From positions 466,505 to 530,504 of the forward strand of contig NZ_JACNMF010000004.1 of NCBI RefSeq assembly GCF_014270105.1: 64,000 nucleotides of DNA, given 5' to 3'. Positions 35,698-44,576 of the stretch are shown piece after piece; within the stretch, counting starts at the first letter, position 1, and every line of letters starts with the position of its first letter. The position numbers were made by a program, and so were the translations under genes. The DNA is from Hyunsoonleella aquatilis (GTDB taxonomy: Bacteria; Bacteroidota; Bacteroidia; Flavobacteriales; Flavobacteriaceae). The notes under the pieces were generated by a model, which searched no databases, was not told the origin of the DNA, and saw nothing but the letters and a program-made list of their open reading frames with translations.

Positions 35698-35736
35698 CAC
35701 TTCGACTGCGCTCAGTGTAACAGTTCAGAATGACAA
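35698..35736. repeat. Flavobacterial interspersed repeat
   Basis: The stretch CTTCGACTGCGCTCAGTG...GTTCAGAATGACA matches the TTCGACTGCGCTCAG...GAATGACA element that is scattered between genes in many Flavobacteriaceae. It is GC-richer than its surroundings and sits between the 3' end of pdhC and a terminator. Confidence 0.6.
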
Positions 35737-35745
35737 ATTATAGTT

Positions 35746-37377
35746 TTACACCAACATCGTCACAGGATTTTCAATATACCCTTTTAAAGTTTGCAAGAAT
35801 TGTGCTCCTGTAGCGCCATCAACCGTTCTGTGGTCGCAGGCGAGAGTTAACTTCATTGTATTTCCTACAACGATTTCTCCATTTTTAACGACTGGCTTTT
35901 GAACAATCGCTCCAACTGATAAAATTGCCGAGTTAGGCTGATTGATAATCGATGTAAAATAATCGATACCGAACATCCCCAAGTTGGATACCGTAAAAGT
36001 ACTTCCCGACATTTCGTCCGGGGTCAATTTTTTATTTTTTGCTTTACCTGCAAGTTCTTTAACCTCCGCACCAATTTGCGGTAAACTTTGCTCGTTTGCA
36101 AAACGTACTACGGGTACTACCAGTCCATCTGTAACTGCAACTGCCACACCGATATGAACATGGTTGTTCAATCTCATTTTATCATCAAACCATTGCGAAT
36201 TTACCTGTGGGTGCTGTTTTAATGCCAAGGCACATGCCTTTACCACGATATCATTAAATGATATTTTAGTATCTGGAATAGAGTTGAACTGTGTCCTAAA
36301 CGCAATGGCATTATCCATATCGAACTCAACCGCCAAATAATAATGTGGTGCAGAGAATTTAGATTTAGTCAATGACTTAGCAATAGCTTTACGCATTTGA
36401 GAATTTGGTACCTCATCAAAATCTTCTGTTCCTGACGGTACAAATTTACCAACTGCGGCTGCTCCTGCTGTTGGCTCATAATTTTCGATATCTCTTTTTA
36501 TGATACGTCCATTTTCACCAGAACCTTGGACTTTGGTTAGATTGATACCTTTTTCCTCTGCCAGTTTTTTAGCCAAAGGAGAAACATATACTCTTCCGTT
36601 TTCGGTTACTGGTGTGGGAGCAGGTGCTTTAGTTTTTGTTTCTGTTTTTGTTGGCGCCGCCTTTGGAGACTCTGCTTTAGCCTCAGCTTTCGGCGCATCT
36701 TCCTTTTTCGCTGGCGCTGACGAGGTTGCAAAACCGACGGCAACTCCCGAAACATCCGTTCCGGCAGGACCAATAATAGCTAATAAAGAATCTACTTTTG
36801 CAGACTCACCTTCCTGTAAGCCTATTTCCAAAAGTGTACCCGATTGGAAGGATTCGAACTCCATCGTTGCTTTATCGGTTTCGATTTCTGCCAGAATATC
36901 GCCCTCCTCAACGGTATCACCCACTTTTTTTAACCAAGTAGCCACTGTACCCTCTTCCATGGTATCACTTAAACGCGGCATGGTAACAATGATTACCCCT
37001 TCCGGTAATTCTTGCGAGGCTGGGGCTTCACTTTCTGTAGCATCTTCAGAAGCACTTGGCGTTTCGCTTACTTCTTCTTTAGCTTCAGGAGCAGGTGCAT
37101 CTCCGCCACCACCATTCAACAATCCTGATATATCCTCACCTTCTTCACCAATAATAGCCAAAAGCTCGTCCACCTTTGTAGTTTCGCCTTCTTGAACCCC
37201 AATATGAAGCAACGTACCTTCATGGAATGATTCAAATTCCATGGTAGCTTTGTCGGTTTCAATTTCCGCCAAAATATCACCTTCCTCAATCTTGTCCCCT
37301 ACTTTCTTTAACCATGATGCCACAGTTCCCTCCTCCATGGTATCACTCAATCTCGGCATATTTACTACTGTTGCCAT
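35746..37377 (-). CDS. pdhC: Pyruvate dehydrogenase E2, dihydrolipoyl acetyltransferase
   Basis: 543 residues. Two lipoyl domains carry the lipoylated Lys43 and Lys169, each in ETDKATMEFES. Acidic and Ala/Pro-rich linkers separate them. A peripheral-subunit-binding domain lies at about 263-300 (VYVSPLAKKLAEEKGINL). The catalytic domain at about 320-543 has the active-site His516 in CDHRTVDGATGAQFL. It transfers acetyl groups to CoA and forms the core of the complex. It follows pdhA directly; the E1 beta subunit and E3 genes are elsewhere. Confidence 0.96.
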   Translation of the reverse strand: MATVVNMPRLSDTMEEGTVASWLKKVGDKIEEGDILAEIETDKATMEFESFHEGTLLHIGVQEGETTKVDELLAIIGEEGEDISGLLNGGGGDAPAPEAKEEVSETPSASEDATESEAPASQELPEGVIIVTMPRLSDTMEEGTVATWLKKVGDTVEEGDILAEIETDKATMEFESFQSGTLLEIGLQEGESAKVDSLLAIIGPAGTDVSGVAVGFATSSAPAKKEDAPKAEAKAESPKAAPTKTETKTKAPAPTPVTENGRVYVSPLAKKLAEEKGINLTKVQGSGENGRIIKRDIENYEPTAGAAAVGKFVPSGTEDFDEVPNSQMRKAIAKSLTKSKFSAPHYYLAVEFDMDNAIAFRTQFNSIPDTKISFNDIVVKACALALKQHPQVNSQWFDDKMRLNNHVHIGVAVAVTDGLVVPVVRFANEQSLPQIGAEVKELAGKAKNKKLTPDEMSGSTFTVSNLGMFGIDYFTSIINQPNSAILSVGAIVQKPVVKNGEIVVGNTMKLTLACDHRTVDGATGAQFLQTLKGYIENPVTMLV

Positions 37378-37380
37378 ATC

Positions 37381-38379
37381 TTATAATTTGTGTTGAATAA
37401 ATGGATAATCTTCTTGCTCATAAACCACATCGTACATCACGCTCTTTTCTGGCCATGGCGATTCTTCTGCAAATTTTTCACATTCAGAAACTCTTGCCTT
37501 TACGCGCTTGTCAATTTCTTTGATATCCTCTTCCGTGGCATATTTATTTTTGAGAATTACGTTCTTTACTTGTGTGATTGGGTCAATCTTCTTGTATTCC
37601 TCAACCTCCTCTTTCGTTCTGTAATGCTGCGCATCAGACATGGAGTGCCCTCTGTAGCGATACGTCTTTAATTCCAAAAATGTTGGCCCTCCACCTTTTC
37701 TGGCACGTTGTATGGCTTCATCAAAAGCTTCCGCCACTTTTACCGGATTCATACCATCTACCGGTGCAGAAGGCATTTCGTAGCCCCTACCTAGCTTCCA
37801 AATCTCATCGTGATTTGCAGTTCGCTCAACCGAAGTCCCCATGGCGTAACCATTGTTTTCACAAACAAACACTACAGGCAGATTCCACAACATAGCCAAG
37901 TTAAAAGTTTCGTGCAACGAACCTTGTCTGGCAGCCCCATCTCCAAAGCAACAAAGAGTAACAGCGTCACTGCCATGGTACTTATCTCCAAAAGCAATAC
38001 CAGCCCCTAAAGGAATTTGTCCCCCAACAATACCGTGCCCTCCATAAAAACGGAACTCTTTTGAAAAAATATGCATTGACCCACCTAAACCTTGCGATGT
38101 TCCGGTTCCCTTTCCGTAAAGTTCTGCCATCACCCGCTTTGGGTCAACGCCCATGCCGATTGGCTGTACGTGGTTTCGGTATGCCGTAATCATTTTATCC
38201 TTGGTCAGATCCATGGCGTGCAAGGCTCCTGCCAATACCGCTTCTTGGCCATTATATAAGTGAAGAAATCCTCTTACTTTTTGTTGAATGTAGACTGCAG
38301 CAAGTTTGTCCTCAAACTTTCTCCAGAACAACATATCCTCGTACCATTTTAGGTACACCTGTTTCGTGATTTTTTGCAT
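37381..38379 (-). CDS. pdhA: Pyruvate dehydrogenase E1 subunit alpha
   Basis: 332 residues. The thiamine diphosphate motif is GDGAARQGSLHETFNLAMLW followed by VFVCENNGYAMGT; the phosphorylation-loop-like segment YRYRGHSMSDAQHYRTKEE is present. With E1 beta (not in this window) it decarboxylates pyruvate and acetylates the lipoyl arms of E2. It lies three bases before pdhC in the same operon. Conserved placement next to cdd and the porV/porU genes is familiar from other Flavobacteriaceae. Confidence 0.96.
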   Translation of the reverse strand: MQKITKQVYLKWYEDMLFWRKFEDKLAAVYIQQKVRGFLHLYNGQEAVLAGALHAMDLTKDKMITAYRNHVQPIGMGVDPKRVMAELYGKGTGTSQGLGGSMHIFSKEFRFYGGHGIVGGQIPLGAGIAFGDKYHGSDAVTLCCFGDGAARQGSLHETFNLAMLWNLPVVFVCENNGYAMGTSVERTANHDEIWKLGRGYEMPSAPVDGMNPVKVAEAFDEAIQRARKGGGPTFLELKTYRYRGHSMSDAQHYRTKEEVEEYKKIDPITQVKNVILKNKYATEEDIKEIDKRVKARVSECEKFAEESPWPEKSVMYDVVYEQEDYPFIQHKL

Positions 38380-38556
38380 TGGCTAGTTTAATATTATATT
38401 TAAGCGAAATACAAAAGTAATACTTTGATTCCTATTGGAAAAACGGTTGGGTATGTAATGTCTAAAAATTGTTAAATATCAAGCCTTGACACCCATTTTT
38501 TGGAAATCTTTTGGTTTGGGTTCGATTATTATAAATTTTAAAAAATGACTTCAGTT

Positions 38557-39039
38557 TCACAACAGCGAATTATCAAAAAGCAGAGGTAGCAAGTTTTTAA
38601 GGGAATCGGATTTTATTACTTCTCCAGAGGTGCCCATAAAGTAAATTTCAATTGGGGTTTTCTGTTTGATTTCATATTCCGCAATAGCCTGCCTACATGC
38701 TCCGCAAGGCGGTATTGGTTTTGAAGTATTTCCATTGGAAGCCCCTGCGGTAATCGCTATTTTCAGGATTTTAGAGCCAGGATATTTAGCACCAGCATAA
38801 TAGATGGCAGTGCGTTCGGCACATAATCCCGATGGATAGGAAGCGTTTTCTTGGTTGCTTCCCGTAATCACTTCGCCACTATCCAAAAGCAAGGCTGCCC
38901 CTACTTTGAAGTTTGAATAAGGGGCATAGGCATTTTGTCTTGCCTCTAAGGCTTTATTCATAAGACCGCCGACATCCTTTGGTAGTGCTTCGGTATTCTC
39001 AAAAATATAAAAGAGGCTTTCAATTTTTTCTACCTTCAT
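38557..39039 (-). CDS. cdd: Cytidine deaminase
   Basis: 160 residues. It hydrolyses cytidine or deoxycytidine to uridine compounds for pyrimidine salvage. Zinc and proton-transfer residues are visible: Cys73 and Glu75 (GLCAERTAIY), Cys112 and Cys115 (PPCGACRQAI). Substrate-binding FKVGAAL and SNQENASYPSG are also present. Separated from porV by a hairpin terminator and from pdhA by 177 bases. Confidence 0.96.
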   Translation of the reverse strand: MKVEKIESLFYIFENTEALPKDVGGLMNKALEARQNAYAPYSNFKVGAALLLDSGEVITGSNQENASYPSGLCAERTAIYYAGAKYPGSKILKIAITAGASNGNTSKPIPPCGACRQAIAEYEIKQKTPIEIYFMGTSGEVIKSDSLKNLLPLLFDNSLL

Positions 39040-39071
39040 AAAAGTAAAATTAAGAATCTCTGGAAAATAAA

Positions 39072-39102
39072 AAAAGCTATCGTAAACGGAACAATAGCTT
39101 TT
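39072..39102 (-). terminator. Terminator after porV
   Basis: A 9-bp stem, AAAAGCTAT (39072-39080) with ATAGCTTTT (39094-39102). On the minus strand it is followed by a run of Ts, so it ends the porU-porV transcript before cdd. Confidence 0.7.
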
Positions 39103-39123
39103 CTAAATTATATTTCATTTTGC

Positions 39124-40392
39124 CTAATATTCGTAATACGTGCCGTCCCCAAAATTAAACGTTAGGGAAAAACGCAATGTTCCCTCCAAAGGGCTTTGAA
39201 CCTTTGACGTCGAGAACAGATAGGAAAAGTCAATATTAAGAATATTCAGCTTAAACCCTGCTCCCACTGCCATAAATTGTCTTGCTCCTTTTTCTTCGGC
39301 CTCATTGAAGTATCCAGCTCTAAAAGCGAATGAATCCTGATAAAGATACTCCGCACCTAACGCCCATGTAAATTCCTGTAATTCCTCACTAAATCCACCT
39401 GGGGCATCCCCAAAAGATTGAAAAATTCCTGATAGGAAATTTACATCTTGAGATTTTCCTTCATAAATTACATTTTCAGTTTCCGAAACCAAAACGTCCT
39501 CCCCGGGTTGTGGGTCTCCTGGATCGGCCGGCTCATCGTACATTCCATTATTATTATTATCGGTAAACACGAGTTCTGTTCCAAGAATTGGTGGCGTAGG
39601 CACCAAAAGTTTCGCAACTTCAGCAGTAATCGATAACTTATTATAATCATCAAAAATAAAATCGAATCCACCACCTAAGCGTAAATTAGTAGGCTGGAAA
39701 TTATCAGCTCCTCCATCATCATATTTAAACTTGGGACCAAGATTTTGAATTGCAAAACCTAAACGCCAACGACCATTGAAGTCATTATAGGCCTGCTCCT
39801 CGGTTTGATAAAATCCAGAAATATCTACCCCAAAGGTATTTGCCGCACTTGCATCGACGTTTTGTACATTAAGCCTTAAATCCGATCTTAAATAACGCAT
39901 GGCTACAGACATCGCAAATTGATCGCTTAGCTTCAAGGCGTAAGAGATGTCAGCCTGCAGTTCATTGGGCTTTTGTATGTTAGGTTCTTCAAATTCGCTA
40001 TTTCGAAATTCTATTTCCCCCAAACCAAAGTATTTGAAACTCGCACCAATAGCGCTACGCTCATCCAAACGGTTGTAATAGGTAATGTAGGCCAAACCTA
40101 TATCATTTACTAATTTACTTAGGTATGGCGTATAACTTATAGAAAACCCTTGGTCATTTTCTGAAAATGCATATTTAGCGGAATTCCATTGCTGGGAATA
40201 GGCATCAACGCTAGTGGCCACACCCATATCCCCCATTCCTGCAGACCGCGCATCGGGCGCAATTAATGTAAAGGGCATACCGGTTGTAATCACTCGGGAA
40301 TCATTCTCATTGGGAACAATTACGGTAGTATTCTGGGCGGTTAAGTTCAGTGCTAAAAACGAAAGGATCAGCACTATAATTGGATTCTTCAT
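39124..40392 (-). CDS. porV: Type IX secretion outer-membrane protein PorV
   Basis: 422 residues with a signal peptide ending LALNLTAQN. The start TGMPFTLIAPDARSAGMGDM and the long barrel are typical of PorV (LptO), a FadL-like 14-strand protein. The ending FSYLFSTSKVQSPLEGTLRF and SLTFNFGDGTYYEY fits an outer-membrane barrel. PorV collects substrates from the translocon and delivers them to the PorU sortase. It lies 33 bases downstream of porU in the same operon. The insert with PADPGDPQPGEDV is a loop. Confidence 0.93.
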   Translation of the reverse strand: MKNPIIVLILSFLALNLTAQNTTVIVPNENDSRVITTGMPFTLIAPDARSAGMGDMGVATSVDAYSQQWNSAKYAFSENDQGFSISYTPYLSKLVNDIGLAYITYYNRLDERSAIGASFKYFGLGEIEFRNSEFEEPNIQKPNELQADISYALKLSDQFAMSVAMRYLRSDLRLNVQNVDASAANTFGVDISGFYQTEEQAYNDFNGRWRLGFAIQNLGPKFKYDDGGADNFQPTNLRLGGGFDFIFDDYNKLSITAEVAKLLVPTPPILGTELVFTDNNNNGMYDEPADPGDPQPGEDVLVSETENVIYEGKSQDVNFLSGIFQSFGDAPGGFSEELQEFTWALGAEYLYQDSFAFRAGYFNEAEEKGARQFMAVGAGFKLNILNIDFSYLFSTSKVQSPLEGTLRFSLTFNFGDGTYYEY

Positions 40393-40425
40393 ATATCAGA
40401 TTTATTTTGCAAATATAAATTTTTA

Positions 40426-43400
40426 TTAGAGTATCACAAGTTTCTCGATTTTCTCTACTTTTTTATTCAAAAGGTTTGATTTTACTGTGAGCTTATATAC
40501 GTAAACCCCTTTTCCTATTTTATCACCAAAATCGTCCCGACCGTCCCAAACTATATCTTTTGAAAGGGAACTAGTCGCTTTAATGCCCCCGGAAGTCTGT
40601 CCGTTTAAGGTTCTTACCAATTTACCGGATACTGTAAATATTTGTATAGAAACGTCCAAAGGCTCCGAACTATTGTGGTTGAACCAAAATTCAGTATAAT
40701 TCACAAAGGGATTTGGGTAGTTCAACACATTGTTAATCACCAAGTCCTGATCTTTGTCAAACACCACAAACTGGATTTCGGCCGTGGAGGAATTATTGTA
40801 AACATCCCATGCCTTAAGGGTCAACGTATGCAATCCTGGCTCTAAATCCCTGAATGGAAAGCTTACGGTTCCTTTTTGATAGCTGTCCAATTCGGTTTCG
40901 TAATAATCATTTAATATAACAGGATTGGTTTCATCGCCATCAATTATGGCAACAATATCGTGCCCAACACCACTTGCTGTATTGATCCCGTTGGCATCTT
41001 CCAGTTTTGCCAATAGAGTTGGAGATTCATTGGTAATGCCCCCGGAAACAAAATTTTCATCATTCATAAAAATATTAATGACGGGACCGGTATTGTCAAC
41101 CTCAGCATTTTCGTTAATACCACCAATTCTGACATCCGAAAGGTTAGCCCCTGCATGATCCTCCAATATTTGTCCGTTTTTTGCGTAAAAGCTCACTTTT
41201 CCTAAGCCAACGGGAATACTAATATCCTTTGGCACCACAAAATCAAGCTCAAATTGACCATTACTCACAGTAGCCTGCCCCTTGAAAATAATTTCTCCAA
41301 GTGTCCTAAAATCCATTCTCACCAACTGGCCATTAAGTCGGGTATTATCATTAGCCAAGGTTTGCCGCTGCACAAACTTATCATAAATGGTGGTAGAAAC
41401 CGTGCCGTTATAACCGCTTAATAAATTTCCATTTACATCGGTAACCTCACCGGCCAGTTTAACTCGGCTCAATGCCTTTAAGGTATCTGTAGCTTGCGCC
41501 AAGGGCACATCGTTAATTTCCGTCAATCTAACATTGGGCTTTGGAAATGCCAATTTCATGGCGGGGTCTCCTATAAAGAAAACCAACCTTCTCTGGCTGG
41601 AAAATGTAATTCCTGGATCTATTTTGGTCAACCTCAATGCTTCGGCCATAGTGGGGTACTCATTGTCTGGGATGTCATCGTTATCACTAAAGGAAAATAA
41701 ATATTGGTCCAGAGCTTCATTGAACTGTACGCCAAAATTCACAAATACCTGACGCGTAGTAGTAATCAAACTAATGGCGCCGGCCTGCTTGTTCCAATAG
41801 GTAAACTCCCCTGCCGTTTCCCGAAAAGGATTGTCAAACTTGGTAAATTCACAAGTTACGGTAACAAAACAATTCAGTTTACAGAAATTCCTAAGCTCCT
41901 GGATATTAGTTTTTTGAAGCACACGTTCATTGGCAAGGCCTTCTTCACCTCCATGCCCAAAATAATTAACAACTAAAGCTCCATTATCGATTGCATTCGC
42001 AAACTCCTCCGTAACTTCAGGATAACTATTCCCCCCGGCAGAAGACTCCTGCTGAAATGCGTCCATATGGATTTTTACTACATTAATAAAAGGCTTGTTC
42101 TGCGTTACCCTTTCTCCAACATCATCGGTTGTTTCCTGTAAAATACCTTCCCAATCGTGGTCTACATCGTCTGACACCACCAAATAACTGTTCCGCCAAC
42201 TTCCAAAAGCTTCCTTGATGTAGTAGGACTCTATTTTGTCCACCAATTCACGCGCCCTTTGTGGAGTATCTGCCAGAATGCGACCCACAGCAACATCCAA
42301 TTTATCGCTAATGCTCATGGTGCCTTCGTTATCATCCATCGAACCGTAAAAATCATCCGAAACAAACGCACTCGTCAAACTGAAACTATTATACGAGTGC
42401 CAAGAAGGTACTATATTGGTGTTGTTGGGAATCCTATCCTTGTAATCGTAAGAGGCATCCCCAAAAAGGCATAAATACTTTATCCGCTTTTCAGGTGTAC
42501 TTGCATTGTCATAAATATATTTCACCAGATTACGGATGGCACCGATATCTTGATTTCCAGTACTAAATTCCGCATAAATTTCATTTAGGCCGACGGCTTT
42601 CGCAGTCAATCCGTATTGATTCCTATTGATTTGGGCAAGGCGTTCGGCCTGCTGCAACATATTATTTGGTGCCACAATGAGATAATCCAAATCCTGAAAC
42701 TGACCTTGCGCATTTTGCAAAATTGTGCCTTTAATGTCCTGGTTGGCTACACTTCTGTTACCATCTGCCTTCGGTGGAAAATAGTCCGATGCTGAAACTG
42801 CAACATATAGCCGTTCTTCACCCATAGCCACCCTGAAACTAAAATCAGAAGAAGCTTCGGTATTTTCATAACTTGAAACATTATAAATATCCGTAATATC
42901 CCAAACCTCCTCTAGGCTTCCAGCACCTGAGATAACATATTCTCCTACACCCGAACTCCCGGCAACATCTTTATTTCTAAATTGAAACTGTTTATTATTA
43001 AACCTCAACTCCCTTGTCGCTTCTATGGAAATATAGTCCAAATAGCCTACAGCGCTTGGATTTCCCTGGTTATTATAGGTAAGGGTAACATCAATGCGGC
43101 CATCGGAAACATCTCTTTCCGTGGATAAAAACGACCCGGACCCCACAACAGTTTTGCTAGTAGAACCAAATGGAATCGTACTTAACTCATTGTCATTCAA
43201 ATCAATAGTCATGGATGTATTGGATGTCGAAACCGCTGCTGCATACACCTTTAGTGCAATAGGCTCGGATACGACTAAATCGGGAAAATTAAACCTAAAG
43301 GTTTGCTCGCTATCAATATTAAACCGTTCGCCAAACCATCTCCGTCCAACAGTCCCTAAGTTATGTATATCCTTTTCGTGAAACTTGTAATCCTGGAAGG

Positions 43401-44310
43401 TATCAATGGTAAGGTCTACAGCACCTGTAGGCTGCACACCAGATTGGATACGCTTCCCTTGCCCCGAGCTTACATTTACATAATAATAGGTTTTGTCCAT
43501 GTAGGCATTGATATTGGTGTTGCTTTCCTCGTTATAGCCTTTTGGGCCTTGGGCATAGAACAAAATGTAATCTTCATTGTTAAAAACACCATCTGCTTCA
43601 CCAACAAACTTAACGGCATTCTCCATGACATCAAACGGATAGGGCACACTATTGGAATAAGGGATCATCGCTCCTCCATTTCCAAAGATCTTAATAGTTC
43701 TGGGATCCACATTATTTACGTTTACCCCAAGCGCCTGTAAAAACCCTTTGCTTAATTGAACAACCCCAGTAGTGTCAACATAAAACTTATACCACTCCCC
43801 GGTGCGCAACACGGAATTTGAAACAACTTTTGAACTAGTAAATCGCTTAAAATTCGCTCTCTTATTTTGACGGTTTGAATTTTTATAGTTGATTTGAAAA
43901 GATACAACCTTTTTGAAGGTACCATTTGCATCTTTTACAATAGGTGTTATTTCAAAAAACACGTAGCTTTTGTTCCTTGCTTTCGAATTTTTTAAACTGA
44001 ATTTTATCCGACTGGGAATGGTTTTGATATCCAACTCGAATAAATCCTGCTGGGATATCGGGCGATAGGCAATGTTGGATACCGAAACAGAGGATTCATC
44101 AACGGTATTTGTAGCTTCCCACTGATCGACAAAGGTCAGCCCTTGCGCAAAATCAAAATTGTAGTGCTTATCATCGAATGACGGTAATACATGCTTATAT
44201 TGGCCAAAATCCAACACTTTTTTGCCATTCCAGTTTATCGAGAAGTTTTTCTTTTGACCAAAAACAGCCGATATAGTCAATAAAAATAAAAGTAAAATTT
44301 TTCCTTTCAT
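40426..44310 (-). CDS. porU: Type IX secretion C-terminal signal peptidase PorU
   Basis: 1294 residues, a usual length for the family. A signal peptide (ILLLFLLTISAVFGQ) leads into a long beta region and then a C25 (gingipain-like) peptidase domain. Catalytic His786 lies in NYFGHGGEEG and Cys820 in FVTVTCEFTKF. The end carries NYPNPFVNYTEFWFNHN and FGDKIGKGVYVYKL, a C-terminal Ig-like domain. PorU removes the sorting domain of type IX substrates and attaches some to the surface. Divergent from gldJ, as in Flavobacterium johnsoniae. Confidence 0.95.
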   Translation of the reverse strand: MKGKILLLFLLTISAVFGQKKNFSINWNGKKVLDFGQYKHVLPSFDDKHYNFDFAQGLTFVDQWEATNTVDESSVSVSNIAYRPISQQDLFELDIKTIPSRIKFSLKNSKARNKSYVFFEITPIVKDANGTFKKVVSFQINYKNSNRQNKRANFKRFTSSKVVSNSVLRTGEWYKFYVDTTGVVQLSKGFLQALGVNVNNVDPRTIKIFGNGGAMIPYSNSVPYPFDVMENAVKFVGEADGVFNNEDYILFYAQGPKGYNEESNTNINAYMDKTYYYVNVSSGQGKRIQSGVQPTGAVDLTIDTFQDYKFHEKDIHNLGTVGRRWFGERFNIDSEQTFRFNFPDLVVSEPIALKVYAAAVSTSNTSMTIDLNDNELSTIPFGSTSKTVVGSGSFLSTERDVSDGRIDVTLTYNNQGNPSAVGYLDYISIEATRELRFNNKQFQFRNKDVAGSSGVGEYVISGAGSLEEVWDITDIYNVSSYENTEASSDFSFRVAMGEERLYVAVSASDYFPPKADGNRSVANQDIKGTILQNAQGQFQDLDYLIVAPNNMLQQAERLAQINRNQYGLTAKAVGLNEIYAEFSTGNQDIGAIRNLVKYIYDNASTPEKRIKYLCLFGDASYDYKDRIPNNTNIVPSWHSYNSFSLTSAFVSDDFYGSMDDNEGTMSISDKLDVAVGRILADTPQRARELVDKIESYYIKEAFGSWRNSYLVVSDDVDHDWEGILQETTDDVGERVTQNKPFINVVKIHMDAFQQESSAGGNSYPEVTEEFANAIDNGALVVNYFGHGGEEGLANERVLQKTNIQELRNFCKLNCFVTVTCEFTKFDNPFRETAGEFTYWNKQAGAISLITTTRQVFVNFGVQFNEALDQYLFSFSDNDDIPDNEYPTMAEALRLTKIDPGITFSSQRRLVFFIGDPAMKLAFPKPNVRLTEINDVPLAQATDTLKALSRVKLAGEVTDVNGNLLSGYNGTVSTTIYDKFVQRQTLANDNTRLNGQLVRMDFRTLGEIIFKGQATVSNGQFELDFVVPKDISIPVGLGKVSFYAKNGQILEDHAGANLSDVRIGGINENAEVDNTGPVINIFMNDENFVSGGITNESPTLLAKLEDANGINTASGVGHDIVAIIDGDETNPVILNDYYETELDSYQKGTVSFPFRDLEPGLHTLTLKAWDVYNNSSTAEIQFVVFDKDQDLVINNVLNYPNPFVNYTEFWFNHNSSEPLDVSIQIFTVSGKLVRTLNGQTSGGIKATSSLSKDIVWDGRDDFGDKIGKGVYVYKLTVKSNLLNKKVEKIEKLVIL

Positions 44311-44513
44311 GCACTAAAATAACGTCTTTAATTTGACGTTAGTATTTAATAAAAACAACATTTTTTCTAAAGCGTTCAAAAATACAATAATAATTTCTGA
44401 AATTGAGCGTTTATTCAAAGCAAGAAATGTCGGAAAAGCGTCAAAATCATCGATGAAACGCACGGTATTTAGGATGAAATACATAATTTTTTCGCCAAAA
44501 TGCAAAAAATTGC

Positions 44514-44542
44514 TTGTTCTGTAAGGTTTAATTCTTATATTG
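44514..44542 (+). promoter_or_regulatory. Candidate gldJ promoter
   Basis: TTG at 44514-44516, a 19-base spacer and TATATTG at 44536-44542. This is near the TTG-N19-TAnnTTTG consensus but one T short in the -7 element. The gldJ ATG is 34 bases further. Confidence 0.4.
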
Positions 44543-44576
44543 CAGCACCAAAAAGAAATTTAGCTTACTTAAACGT

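Noticed and set aside
36500..37195. 231-codon plus-strand frame opposite pdhC
   Set aside because: It is the complement of the two lipoyl domains and Ala/Pro/Glu linkers, low in complexity and without family motifs; pdhC itself is unambiguous.
35746..38379. Missing E1 beta gene as a sign of gene loss
   Set aside because: Bacteroidota commonly keep pdhB apart from pdhA-pdhC, so absence here means little.
44314..44524. Short frames on both strands between porU and gldJ
   Set aside because: Neither strand shows a ribosome-binding site or a recognisable protein; the stretch holds divergent promoter sequence.
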